The notes under the pieces were generated by a model that was not told where the DNA came from, searched no databases, and saw only the letters and a program-made list of their open reading frames with translations. A stretch of DNA of 64,000 bases from positions 496,001-560,000 of the forward strand of contig NZ_JACBFO010000003.1 of NCBI RefSeq assembly GCF_021401135.1, read 5' to 3'. Source of the stretch: Azonexus sp. R2A61. Lineage in GTDB: Bacteria; Pseudomonadota; Gammaproteobacteria; Burkholderiales; Rhodocyclaceae. Shown one piece after another: positions 27,584 to 35,942 of the stretch. The position numbers and the translations under genes were made by a program. The first letter of the stretch is position 1, and the number at the start of each line of letters is the position of its first letter.

Positions 27584-28039
27584 ATGATTAAAGCACATCG
27601 CATCGGTGTCTGTGTGCTTGCGCTGGCCGCTGCCGCGCAGGTTCAGGCCGGCGGACCGGCGGGAACCGTCAAGACGGTGTCCGGCCAGGTCATCGTCGAG
27701 CGCGACAAGCAGAAGTTTCCGGCGACCGTCGGGGCGCCGATCGAGGTTTCCGATACCTTGCGCACGGGGCCCGATGGCGCAGTCGGCGTCACCCTGCACG
27801 ACAGCACGCTACTGTCGGCCGGGCCGCGGTCGACGATGGTGATCGACAAATTCATCTACGACAGCAAGACCAACGAAGGCCGGATTTCGGTCGGCGTACG
27901 CAAGGGAACGCTGGCCGTGGCAACCGGCAAGATCGCCAAGCGTTCGCCGGAATCGGTCGATTTTCACACGCCGACGTCGACCCTGGGCGTGCGCGGGACC
28001 GAATTCGTGATCGACGTGGGAGCCGGCAGCGATGAATAA
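27584..28039 (+). CDS. Periplasmic FecR-domain protein (locus B)
   Basis: 151 residues. Signal peptide MIKAHRIGVCVLALAAAAQVQA, then one FecR domain: GTVKTVSGQVIV, GAPIEVSDTLRTG, GVTLHDSTLLSAGPRS and HTPTSTLGVRGTEF. Same architecture and matching motifs as the protein at 9139, so the two are paralogues. It overlaps the start of the OmpA lipoprotein by eight bases. The short C-terminal tail after VIDVG is not conserved between the copies. Confidence 0.85.
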   Translation: MIKAHRIGVCVLALAAAAQVQAGGPAGTVKTVSGQVIVERDKQKFPATVGAPIEVSDTLRTGPDGAVGVTLHDSTLLSAGPRSTMVIDKFIYDSKTNEGRISVGVRKGTLAVATGKIAKRSPESVDFHTPTSTLGVRGTEFVIDVGAGSDE

Positions 28040-28616
28040 GTCCCTCGGGCTGCTGTGCGCCATGAGCTTGCTGGCCGGTTGTGCCAGCGAGCGTGTTGTG
28101 CTGCTGCCGACCCAGGATGGCCGGGCGAGTGCCGTGGTGATCCGCGATGCCGATGGCGGCGAGGTCCGGCTCGACCGGCCTTATGCCGCGACTGTGCGTC
28201 AGTTCGGCAACGTGACGGAGTACCGTTCCAGCGTCGAGGATCTGCAAGCCCGTTTTGGCGCGGCGCTGGCCGCGCAGCCGGCACGGCCGGCCAGTTATCT
28301 GCTGTACTTCCAGCCCGGCGGCGAGCAGTTGACCGATGCGTCGCAGGCGGAACTGGGCAAGGTTCGTCAGGACATCGCCGCCCGTACGGCCTCCGAGGCG
28401 ATGGTGATCGGCCATACCGACAGCGTTGGCGGCGCCGACGGCAACGACCGGTTGTCGCTGAAGCGGGCCGAGGCGGTCCGCCAGTTGCTGGTCGATACCG
28501 GCATCGCCGTCGACCGGATCGAGGTGGTGGGGCGCGGCGAGCGCGAGTTGCTGGTGCCGACGGGCGACGAGGTGGATGAACCGCGCAACCGGCGCGTCGA
28601 GATCGTCGTCCGCTGA
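28032..28616 (+). CDS. OmpA-domain lipoprotein (locus B)
   Basis: 194 residues. MNKSLGLLCAMSLLAGCAS carries a lipobox (L-A-G-C). OmpA C-terminal domain: YFQPGGEQLTDAS, MVIGHTDSVGGADGNDRL, LKRAEAVRQLL and EPRNRRVEIVV. Like its copy at 9578 it begins its mature part with a V-V-L-L strand, followed by a 70-residue linker. Start overlaps the FecR-like gene, which implies coupled synthesis. Probably anchors the periplasmic module to peptidoglycan. Confidence 0.85.
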   Translation: MNKSLGLLCAMSLLAGCASERVVLLPTQDGRASAVVIRDADGGEVRLDRPYAATVRQFGNVTEYRSSVEDLQARFGAALAAQPARPASYLLYFQPGGEQLTDASQAELGKVRQDIAARTASEAMVIGHTDSVGGADGNDRLSLKRAEAVRQLLVDTGIAVDRIEVVGRGERELLVPTGDEVDEPRNRRVEIVVR

Positions 28617-28635
28617 ACGCTCCGGCCGGCGGCGC

Positions 28636-30768
28636 TCAGTTGGCCGGCCGGCCTTGCCAGCGGGCGACCAGCAACGTCAGATCGTCGGCTGCCGGCAGGC
28701 CGGCTTCGAAGCGGCGGACGGCATCGCGCAGCGCGCAACAAAGCAGGTCGACATCGCCGGGCGGCAGCTGGCGCAGCAGATCGCCGAGCCGTTCGCTGCC
28801 GAACAGCGCATTGCCGTCGCTGGCTTCGCTGACGCCGTCGGTGAACAGGCATAGCGTGTCGCCGGGTTGCAGCGCAATCCGTCCGGTCTCGTAAGGATAG
28901 TCGCCGAGCGCGCAGAGCGGCGGGCCGGCTACGGTCGACGTGTCGATCCGCTGGATTTCCCCGGCACGCAGCAGCAACGGCGCGTCGTGGCCGGCGCAGA
29001 TGTATTCCATTTCCCCGCTGTCGAGATCGAGCACGGCGATGAAGGCGGTGACGAACAGGCTGCTCGGGTTTTCCCGGCTCAGTTCGATTTCGATGTCGCC
29101 GGCTGCCTTGCCAAGCTCGCCGTGGCGGCGCATCAACACGCCGCTCAGGGCCTTGGCGATGGCCATGAACAGGCTGGCCGGCAATCCCTTGCCGGACACG
29201 TCGGCAACCGCCAGGCACAGTCGTCGGGCGTCGATGCGGAAGCAGTCGTAATAGTCGCCGCCGACGGCCAGTGCCGGTTCCAGGATGGCGGCTGCATCGA
29301 TTCTTGGGTCGCCCTGCAGCACCTTGGCCGGGTCCGGCAGCATGCCCATCTGGATGCTGCGTGCGGCGCCGAGTTCGCCGGCGATGCGGGCGGCTTCCTC
29401 GCGGCTGCGTTGCAGGTCCCGCTCCGCCGCCCGGCGGCGAAGGTCGGCGGCAATCAGCGTGTTGGCCAGCAGGGCGATGAACGGCGGGGCCAGCAGCAAG
29501 GCGATGCTGGCGCCGTCGAACAGCCAGTTGCCGGCCAGGAAGGCGAGATAGCCGGCGCCGACAATGGCACCGGCCAGCAGCACGAAAGTCAGCCCGGCCA
29601 GCCGCGGGCGCAATATCGGAACGCTGCCGATCAGCAGCAGGCCGGCGATCAGCAACGTGGCCAGTTCCAGCGTCGGCAGCCAGGCCGGGCGACGCAGTGC
29701 ATGCTGGTCGAGCAGACTTTCGATGACCTGGACGTGCACGTCGACGCCCGGCAGATTGTCGCCCAGCGGGGTGATCACGCGATCCTGCAGGCCGGTGCCG
29801 AGCAGCGCGACGATGACGAAACGGTCAGCGAATATGTCCGGCGACAGGTCGCCGTTCAGCAGGTCGCGCGCCGACAGGTAGTAGTTTGCGGTCGACCGGC
29901 CGTAATGCAGGAAAACCTCGCCATTGGCCTGGGTCGGCAGGCGGTAGTCGCCGATCCGGATGGCTCGCATGCCGTAGGCGTCGCCTTCGGCCTCGACCTC
30001 GCCACCGCCCAGCGCTTGCCGGACCATTTCCAGTGGCAGCGAGAGCAGCGGACGCTGGCCGAGCAGCGCGACGGTCGGCACGCGGCGGACGACGCCGCGG
30101 TCGGCGTGATCGGACAGCCGGCCAGGCGTGGCGTTGATCAGGCCTTCGCCGGCCGCGGCCTGTTGCAGCAGGTCGAGGCTGGACAGGGCACTGGGATACT
30201 GCGGCAGCCGGGGCTCCAGTGCCGGATCGTGGCGGAACAGCGGCAACGGGTGAATCGGCAGGCGGGCACCGGGCAGTTCCCGGGACAGGCCGACCGTCGC
30301 CAGTACCGTTGGCGTTGCTGCCAACGCCCGGGCCAGTTGCTTGTCCGGATCGGGCAAGCCGGCCAGCAATGCGGCCTGGTCGGCCGGCAGGCGGCGGGCG
30401 ATGCGGGCGGGCGCCGTCTGGTCCCGTTCGGCAAATACCGCGTCGATGCCGACGGCGAGCGGACGGCCTTCGCCGATGCGGGCGAGCAGTCGGGCGATGA
30501 TGTCCCGCGGCCAGGGCCATTGGCCGTAGTCGACCAGGCTCTGGCTATCGATGCCGACCACGATGACCGGTTCGTCATGGCGTTCGCGCGGCGCCAGCCG
30601 CTGATAGCGGTCGAACTGGCCGGCCTGAAGTTCGGCCAGCGGCGTGCGTTCGATGTGGAACAGCGTGAGGCCGGCCAGTGCCAGCAGCAACAGGGGAACC
30701 AGCCGGCCGCGGCCGAGGCCGAGCAGGGCGGCCAGCCGGCCGGGTGCAGGGCCGACCGCCGGACTCAC
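28636..30768 (-). CDS. CHASE2-domain PP2C (SpoIIE-type) phosphatase
   Basis: 710 residues. N-terminal membrane helix (about 22-40), periplasmic CHASE2 sensor (VGIDSQSLVDYGQWPWPR matches the cyclase at 6,878), three to four membrane helices near 355-440, a short coiled coil (ADLRRRAAERDLQRSREEAA) and a SpoIIE/RsbU-type PP2C domain with VGGDYYDCF, VADVSGKGLPASLFMA, FTDGVSEASD and AADDLTLLV intact. It should dephosphorylate a STAS protein, most simply the one two genes upstream. GTG start, overlapping the stop of the MBL gene (GTGA). Confidence 0.9.
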   Translation of the reverse strand: MSPAVGPAPGRLAALLGLGRGRLVPLLLLALAGLTLFHIERTPLAELQAGQFDRYQRLAPRERHDEPVIVVGIDSQSLVDYGQWPWPRDIIARLLARIGEGRPLAVGIDAVFAERDQTAPARIARRLPADQAALLAGLPDPDKQLARALAATPTVLATVGLSRELPGARLPIHPLPLFRHDPALEPRLPQYPSALSSLDLLQQAAAGEGLINATPGRLSDHADRGVVRRVPTVALLGQRPLLSLPLEMVRQALGGGEVEAEGDAYGMRAIRIGDYRLPTQANGEVFLHYGRSTANYYLSARDLLNGDLSPDIFADRFVIVALLGTGLQDRVITPLGDNLPGVDVHVQVIESLLDQHALRRPAWLPTLELATLLIAGLLLIGSVPILRPRLAGLTFVLLAGAIVGAGYLAFLAGNWLFDGASIALLLAPPFIALLANTLIAADLRRRAAERDLQRSREEAARIAGELGAARSIQMGMLPDPAKVLQGDPRIDAAAILEPALAVGGDYYDCFRIDARRLCLAVADVSGKGLPASLFMAIAKALSGVLMRRHGELGKAAGDIEIELSRENPSSLFVTAFIAVLDLDSGEMEYICAGHDAPLLLRAGEIQRIDTSTVAGPPLCALGDYPYETGRIALQPGDTLCLFTDGVSEASDGNALFGSERLGDLLRQLPPGDVDLLCCALRDAVRRFEAGLPAADDLTLLVARWQGRPAN

Positions 30769-31727
30769 AGGTCGACGATCAGACCGTCGTAGGCAGACAG
30801 GACGTCGAGGGCGGGCTGGTCGCCGCGGGTGATTTCCTCGAGCCGGCGGGTTTCGGCGAGCAGCCGGCTGAGCTGCTTGTCGTCATGGATCGGTTCGTGG
30901 TGGAACAGAGCCAGGCGCTTGACGCCGGCCGCCTGGCAGATCTCGACGGCGACCATGTTGCTGGAGTGCCCCCAGTCGGCCTTGACCGACACCGCCTCGG
31001 CCAGCGAGTACATGGCGTCGAAGATGACCAGATCGGCCTTGGCGAAGAAGCGGACGGTCCGCTGCATTTCCTCGGGCTGGTCCAGCTTGTGTTCTGAATC
31101 GGTCGAGTAGATGACCGATTTGTCCACGCTGTCGAAACGGTAGCCGTAGGAGTCGCCGGCATGCAGTTGCAGGGTCGGCGTGACGTTGACGCCGGCGATG
31201 AAGTGCGGCTTGTCCGGCGTCATCTGATCGAATTCGATGCTGGCACCGGCTTGCGAGTAATCTACCGGGAAGCAGGGGGCGCGCATCTGCAGGCGGATCG
31301 CTTCTTCCAGCTGTGCATGGCAGCCGTGGATGATGATCCGGTTGCCGGGGATGTACATGGGCGCGAAGAACGGAAAGCCCATCAGGTGATCCCAGTGCAG
31401 GTGGGAAATGAAGATGTGGTAGGTCTGCGGGTTGGGCACGCCGAAGCGGGCGATCTTGGCCTGGCCGAGCGGTCGGGCACCGCTGCCCATGTCGCAGATC
31501 AGGTGTTCCGGCCCGTTGCCGACGATCTCGACGCAGGAGGAATTTCCGCCGTAGGTGCTGTTGACCGCAAAAGGCAACTGGTCGACGAAGGCGTCGAGCG
31601 CGGCGCGGTTCTTGAAGCTGCGGCCGTTGGCTGCGGTCAGTGCGGCGACGATCTTGTCGCGGATTTCGCGGCCGGTCGGTGCGACGGGCAGCGAGCCGCG
31701 GGTGCCCCAGAAAACGATCTGCTTCAT
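30765..31727 (-). CDS. Metallo-beta-lactamase-fold hydrolase (phosphodiesterase/RNase Z-like)
   Basis: 320 residues, cytoplasmic. Zinc motif HLHWDH at 109-114 (His109, His111, Asp113, His114), STYGGNSSCVEI and CDMGSGARPLG before it, and later Asp/His ligands in STDSEHK and LFHHEP. This layout matches MBL enzymes often labelled class II cAMP phosphodiesterase-like; the substrate is not shown. Its ATG overlaps the stop of the STAS gene and its stop overlaps the start of the CHASE2-PP2C gene, so the three form a tight operon. Confidence 0.85.
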   Translation of the reverse strand: MKQIVFWGTRGSLPVAPTGREIRDKIVAALTAANGRSFKNRAALDAFVDQLPFAVNSTYGGNSSCVEIVGNGPEHLICDMGSGARPLGQAKIARFGVPNPQTYHIFISHLHWDHLMGFPFFAPMYIPGNRIIIHGCHAQLEEAIRLQMRAPCFPVDYSQAGASIEFDQMTPDKPHFIAGVNVTPTLQLHAGDSYGYRFDSVDKSVIYSTDSEHKLDQPEEMQRTVRFFAKADLVIFDAMYSLAEAVSVKADWGHSSNMVAVEICQAAGVKRLALFHHEPIHDDKQLSRLLAETRRLEEITRGDQPALDVLSAYDGLIVDL

Positions 31728-32071
31728 TGGCCGAGTACCTTGCAGGCTGCATCGACGCTGGCGTAGCAGGGGACGATCAGGTTGAAGCGGCTGATGGCGA
31801 AGACTTCCTGGACCAGCGGCGTCAGGCTGGCGATGCCGAAACTGCCCTTCTGGGCCTTGGCCTGGCGGGACGCCATCATCAGCACGCGCAGACCGGCCGA
31901 ACTGATGTATTCGACGCACGAGAAATCGAGCAGCAATGCCGGAGTGCCCTGTTGGCAGGCATCGAGCAGCGGGGCCAGTGCCGTCGAGAACTCTTCGCTC
32001 GTGGCGTGGTCAATCCGGCCGCTGACGGAAACGACGATCGTGCCGTCGCGTTGTTGAGCGGGAAGCTTCAT
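31724..32071 (-). CDS. STAS-domain anti-sigma factor antagonist
   Basis: 115 residues, one STAS domain (RsbV/SpoIIAA type). [15 protein letters not shown] starts the fold and the phosphorylation loop reads [17 protein letters not shown], with Ser58 the likely phosphosite by alignment to SpoIIAA. First gene of the STAS-MBL-CHASE2/PP2C operon. The ATG at 32,071 was preferred over upstream in-frame codons because conservation begins here ([10 protein letters not shown]) and the remainder overlaps the ygiQ promoter region. Confidence 0.88.
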   Translation of the reverse strand: MKLPAQQRDGTIVVSVSGRIDHATSEEFSTALAPLLDACQQGTPALLLDFSCVEYISSAGLRVLMMASRQAKAQKGSFGIASLTPLVQEVFAISRFNLIVPCYASVDAACKVLGQ

Positions 32072-32139
32072 CCTTGTTCCTGTTCGAGATGCTTTCCAGA
32101 ATCGGCGAAGTATATGCCATGCGGCCATGAGCCATCGGG

Positions 32140-32145
32140 TAAAAT
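32140..32145 (+). promoter_or_regulatory. Candidate -10 box (TAAAAT) of ygiQ
   Basis: TAAAAT ends six bases before the preferred ATG of ygiQ at 32,151 and there is no ribosome-binding site in between, so the mRNA may be leaderless. An ATG at 32,127 lies upstream of this box and would not be on such a transcript. Confidence 0.35.
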
Positions 32146-32150
32146 ATTGT

Positions 32151-34406
32151 ATGCATCAAAATCAAGTTTCCGAGCGTCCGTTGTTCGGCTATCGCAAGTT
32201 CTGGGCGCAGCGTTTCGGCCCGGCCCCCTTCCTGCCGATGTCGCGTACCGAGATGGACCAGCTGGGCTGGGATTCCTGCGACATCATCCTGATCACCGGC
32301 GATGCCTACATCGATCACCCGAGCTTCGGCATGGCGCTGATCGGGCGCCTGCTCGAGGCCCAGGGCTTCCGCGTCGGCATCATCAGCCAGCCGGACTGGA
32401 ATTCGGCGGCCGATTTCCGCAAACTGGGCAAGCCCAACCTATTTTTCGGCGTCACCGCCGGCAACATGGATTCGATGGTCAACCGCTACACCTCGGACCG
32501 CAAGCCGCGCTCGGACGACGCCTACACGCCGAACGGCGAGGCCAACAAGCGCCCGGACCGTGCCGTCACCGTGTATGCCCAGCGCTGCCGCGAGGCCTTT
32601 CCCGGTTCGGCCGTGGTGATCGGCTCGATCGAGGCCAGCCTGCGCCGCATCGCCCATTACGACTACTGGTCGGACAAGGTGCGCCGTTCGGTGCTGCCCG
32701 ATTCGAAGGCCGACCTGCTGGTCTTCGGCAACGCCGAACGGGCCATCGTCGAACTGGCGCATCGCCTGGCCAAGGGCGAGAAAATCTCGGAAATTCGTGA
32801 CCTGCGCGGCACCGCCTTCATGGTCGGGCGCGACTGGCTGCCGTCGGCCGACTGGGACGAGATGGATTCGACCGAGGTCGATACGCCCGGACAGCTGGTC
32901 AAGCATGCCGATCCCTACGCGATGGACGAGGGCGCCGACAAAAATGCCTGTGCGACGCCGTCGACCGCAGACGGCGCCCAACCGGTGCGCATCGTCTCGC
33001 GCGCCGAGCGCCTGGCCGCCCGCCGCGAGCGCCGCGCCCATACCGTCGTTCGCCTGCCGGCCTACGAGCAGGTCAAGGATGATCCGGTGCTTTACGCCCA
33101 TGCCTCGCGCACCTTCCACCTCGAATCGAACCCGGGCAACGCCCGCGCGCTGCGCCAGGCGCACGGCGAGCGCGATGTCTGGCTGAATCCGCCGCCGATC
33201 CCGCTGACCACCGAAGAGCTCGACCAGGTTTACGAGGCGCCGTATGCGCGCCGCCCGCATCCCAGTTATGGCGAGGCCAAGATCCCGGCCTGGGAAATGA
33301 TCCGCTTCTCGGTCAACATCATGCGCGGCTGCTTCGGCGGCTGTACCTTCTGCTCGATCACCGAGCACGAAGGACGGATCATCCAGAGCCGTTCCGAGGA
33401 TTCGGTGATCCGCGAGATCGAGGAAATGCGCGACAAGACGCCGGGCTTCACCGGCATCGTCTCCGACCTCGGTGGGCCGACAGCCAACATGTACCACCTT
33501 AAGTGCAAGGACGAGAAGATCGAATCGGCCTGCCGCCGGCTGTCCTGCGTCTATCCCGACATCTGCGACAACCTCGGCACCGACCATGCGCCGCTGATTT
33601 CGCTGTACCGGCGGGCGCGCAGCCTGAAAGGCGTCAAGAAGGTGCTGATCGGCTCCGGCCTGCGCTACGACCTGGCGGTGCGTTCGCCCGAGTACATCAA
33701 GGAACTGGTCCAGCACCACGTCGGTGGCTACCTGAAGATCGCCCCGGAACATACCGAGGAAGGTCCGCTGTCGAAGATGATGAAGCCCGGCATCGGTAGC
33801 TATGACCGCTTCAAGCAACTGTTCGACCGTTTCTCCCGCGAGGCCGGCAAGGAGCAGTACCTGATCCCGTACTTCATTGCCGCCCACCCGGGCACCCAGG
33901 ACACCGACATGGTCAATCTGGCCTTGTGGCTGAAGAAGAACAACTTCCGCCTCGACCAGGTGCAGACCTTCCTGCCGACGCCGATGGCGCTGGCAACGAC
34001 GATGTACCACACCGAGAAGAACCCGCTGAAGAAGCTGCACCGACAGGGCGGGGAAAGCGTCGGGGCGGTGCGCGGGGCGCGCCAGCGCAAGCTGCACAAG
34101 GCTTTCCTGCGTTATCACGATCCCGAGAACTGGCCGCTGCTGCGCGAGGCGCTGAAGGAAATGGGGCGCGCCGACCTGATCGGCAACGGCAAGAAGCAGC
34201 TGGTGCCGGCCTGGCAACCGGCCGGGACCGGGCTCAGGACAAGTGCGCCGCATGGCGCCGCTGCGGCGAAGGCGGGCTCGGGCAAAAATACCGGATTCCC
34301 GCGGTCGACCGCGGAAAACCGCAAAAAACCGCCGACCGCGCGGGCGACGCCGGGAGCACGTCCGGCGGCGGCTGGCGGTCGGCGGAAAACGACTTCATCA
34401 CGATAA
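32151..34406 (+). CDS. ygiQ: YgiQ-family radical SAM protein
   Basis: 751 residues. Nearly colinear with E. coli YgiQ: SWPQYW-like start region ([19 protein letters not shown]), [13 protein letters not shown], then the radical SAM cluster CFGGCTFC near residue 393 followed by [14 protein letters not shown]. The last 70 residues are a low-complexity basic tail (Pro/Ala/Lys/Arg) also found in relatives. Reaction unknown. I preferred the ATG at 32,151, which gives an N-terminus of E. coli length; 32,127 is the alternative. A GCGGTCGACCGC palindrome lies within the tail coding region (34,301-34,312). Confidence 0.92.
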   Translation: MHQNQVSERPLFGYRKFWAQRFGPAPFLPMSRTEMDQLGWDSCDIILITGDAYIDHPSFGMALIGRLLEAQGFRVGIISQPDWNSAADFRKLGKPNLFFGVTAGNMDSMVNRYTSDRKPRSDDAYTPNGEANKRPDRAVTVYAQRCREAFPGSAVVIGSIEASLRRIAHYDYWSDKVRRSVLPDSKADLLVFGNAERAIVELAHRLAKGEKISEIRDLRGTAFMVGRDWLPSADWDEMDSTEVDTPGQLVKHADPYAMDEGADKNACATPSTADGAQPVRIVSRAERLAARRERRAHTVVRLPAYEQVKDDPVLYAHASRTFHLESNPGNARALRQAHGERDVWLNPPPIPLTTEELDQVYEAPYARRPHPSYGEAKIPAWEMIRFSVNIMRGCFGGCTFCSITEHEGRIIQSRSEDSVIREIEEMRDKTPGFTGIVSDLGGPTANMYHLKCKDEKIESACRRLSCVYPDICDNLGTDHAPLISLYRRARSLKGVKKVLIGSGLRYDLAVRSPEYIKELVQHHVGGYLKIAPEHTEEGPLSKMMKPGIGSYDRFKQLFDRFSREAGKEQYLIPYFIAAHPGTQDTDMVNLALWLKKNNFRLDQVQTFLPTPMALATTMYHTEKNPLKKLHRQGGESVGAVRGARQRKLHKAFLRYHDPENWPLLREALKEMGRADLIGNGKKQLVPAWQPAGTGLRTSAPHGAAAAKAGSGKNTGFPRSTAENRKKPPTARATPGARPAAAGGRRKTTSSR

Positions 34407-34424
34407 GAAATCAGGGAGAACCGC

Positions 34425-34817
34425 ATGGAAGAAAAACAGCCCACGACCTATGAAAGGATCGGCGGCGAAGCCGTCGTCGGCCAACTCGCCGACCGTTTCT
34501 ACGAGCTGATGGACAGTGTCCCGCAGTTCAAGGAATTGCGTGCAATGCATCCGGCCAGCCTGGCCGGATCGCGCGACAAGCTGTTCAAGTTTTTGTCCGG
34601 CTGGCTGGGCGGCCCGGATCTGTTTGTCGAGGAATTCGGCCATCCGCGCCTGCGCGCTCGCCACATGCCGTTCGCCATCGGTACCCAGGAACGCGACCAG
34701 TGGGTCGCCTGCATGGTGCTGGCGATGGAGGATATCGGCATCGAGGCGGGAATTCGCGCCAAGTTGCTCGAAAACTTCTTCAACACCGCCGACTTCATGC
34801 GCAACAAGGAAGGCTGA
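34425..34817 (+). CDS. Group 2 truncated haemoglobin
   Basis: 130 residues. Two-over-two globin: TTYERIGGEAVV start, the proximal His F8 in LRARHMPFAIG and the group 2 Trp G8 in RDQWVACM. Group 2 (trHbO) proteins bind O2 or NO and are linked to oxidative and nitrosative stress. GGGAGA lies nine bases before the ATG. 18 bases downstream of ygiQ, possibly one transcript. Confidence 0.92.
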   Translation: MEEKQPTTYERIGGEAVVGQLADRFYELMDSVPQFKELRAMHPASLAGSRDKLFKFLSGWLGGPDLFVEEFGHPRLRARHMPFAIGTQERDQWVACMVLAMEDIGIEAGIRAKLLENFFNTADFMRNKEG

Positions 34818-34820
34818 GCG

Positions 34821-35771
34821 TCAACGCCGCGCGCCGGCGACCTGGCTGAAGAAGGTCCAGATCGTGTCGCTGGCGTCCAGTGCCTGCGACGCGCCTTCCT
34901 TGCCGCGCCGGACGCTGTCGGCCCCGGGCCAGGAATGGCCGCCGTCGCTGGTCACGCAAAGCTCGACCGTGGCGTCGTCGCGACAACCGCTGTAGCGCTC
35001 GCACCAGGCGCCAGGGCGTTCCAGGATGCGTTCGGCTTGCGTCTGGCAGGCGTTGCGGCCGACCCAGCGGCGGACGGTTTCCGGGACCGACACGAAATCC
35101 ATGACCTTGCTCGCATCGCGAAAGGCCTCCGGGCCGGCGCCGCCGTCGAACAGCACGTGCGTGTCGTTGCGGGCGTGGATGTGCAGGATCGGTACCGGTC
35201 GTGACGGCCGGCAGTCGGCAACGGCCTCGGTGCCGGCGACGGCAGCCACCGCGCGGACCAGGTCGGCGGCTTCGCAGGCCAGCCGGTAGGCCATCATGCC
35301 GCCGTTCGACATGCCGGTGGCGAAAATGCGCTGGCGATCGATTGCCACCCGGCGACCGATGTCGGCGACCACGGCGCGCGTAAAACCGACATCATCGCTG
35401 TTGCTGTCGCGGGCGTTGCCACAGCAGCCGCCGGCATTCCAGGTGGCCAGCCGGCCGCGCGGAAAACGGCTGTGACCGTTGGGAAAGGCGACCACGAATC
35501 CTGCTTCGCGCGCCTTGCCGATCAATCCGTAGCGCGCGTCGTCGGCCATGAATTCGGCGTGGCCGCCGCCGCCGTGGAAGGCCAGCACCAGCGCCGCCGG
35601 CTTGTCGGGATCGAGGCCGGGGGGAAGGTACAGCGCGTAGCGGCGTTGCTCGCCGTTATGGCGAAGGTCGATGACGGTCGCTTCGTCGTTGTTTGTCCGG
35701 TCGCGCCAGCCGGCGGTTGCCGGGCCGGAGATCAGGAGGGCGAGGCTCAGGAGCAGGGCTCGTTGCAGCAT
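34821..35771 (-). CDS. Secreted PHB-depolymerase/feruloyl-esterase-family hydrolase
   Basis: 316 residues. Signal peptide MLQRALLLSLALLISGPATA. Esterase family close to LpqC/poly-(3-hydroxybutyrate) depolymerases: oxyanion region LAFHGGGGHAEFMAD, WNAGGCCGNARDSNSDDVGF, nucleophile elbow GMSNGGMMAYRLACEAA, and catalytic Asp and His in HARNDTHV and SDGGHSWPG. The four Cys near CCGN and EAADL...DCR suggest periplasmic disulfides. The start was moved to the Met that begins the signal peptide. Substrate is likely a short ester; true PHB activity is not shown. Confidence 0.85.
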   Translation of the reverse strand: MLQRALLLSLALLISGPATAGWRDRTNNDEATVIDLRHNGEQRRYALYLPPGLDPDKPAALVLAFHGGGGHAEFMADDARYGLIGKAREAGFVVAFPNGHSRFPRGRLATWNAGGCCGNARDSNSDDVGFTRAVVADIGRRVAIDRQRIFATGMSNGGMMAYRLACEAADLVRAVAAVAGTEAVADCRPSRPVPILHIHARNDTHVLFDGGAGPEAFRDASKVMDFVSVPETVRRWVGRNACQTQAERILERPGAWCERYSGCRDDATVELCVTSDGGHSWPGADSVRRGKEGASQALDASDTIWTFFSQVAGARR

Positions 35772-35878
35772 TTTCGGTAGTCCGAGGGGCGTTGGCGGAA
35801 GCATAGGCAGGCGGGTTGCGACTGTCCAATCGAGCTTGTGACAAAACGAAAATTATTTGTCGACCTGCCGGGTGCCCG

Positions 35879-35895
35879 ATGCTGCGACGCAGCAT
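35879..35895. promoter_or_regulatory. Perfect palindrome ATGCTGCG-A-CGCAGCAT over the typA promoter
   Basis: An eight-base perfect inverted repeat with a one-base centre sits where the -35 box would be for TACAAT at 35,903-35,908. This is the layout of an operator that blocks RNA polymerase, though no regulator is identified. Confidence 0.45.
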
Positions 35896-35902
35896 GGAGT
35901 GA

Positions 35903-35908
35903 TACAAT
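35903..35908 (+). promoter_or_regulatory. Candidate -10 box (TACAAT) of typA
   Basis: TACAAT lies 35 bases before the typA start and predicts a leader of about 27 bases. The -35 position overlaps the palindrome at 35,879-35,895. No clear Shine-Dalgarno precedes the ATG. Confidence 0.45.
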
Positions 35909-35942
35909 CACGCCCTTGATTTTTCTGACTATTCCTATATCC

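Noticed and set aside
32439..34253. A 604-codon open frame on the minus strand
   Set aside because: Antisense to ygiQ with no domain features.
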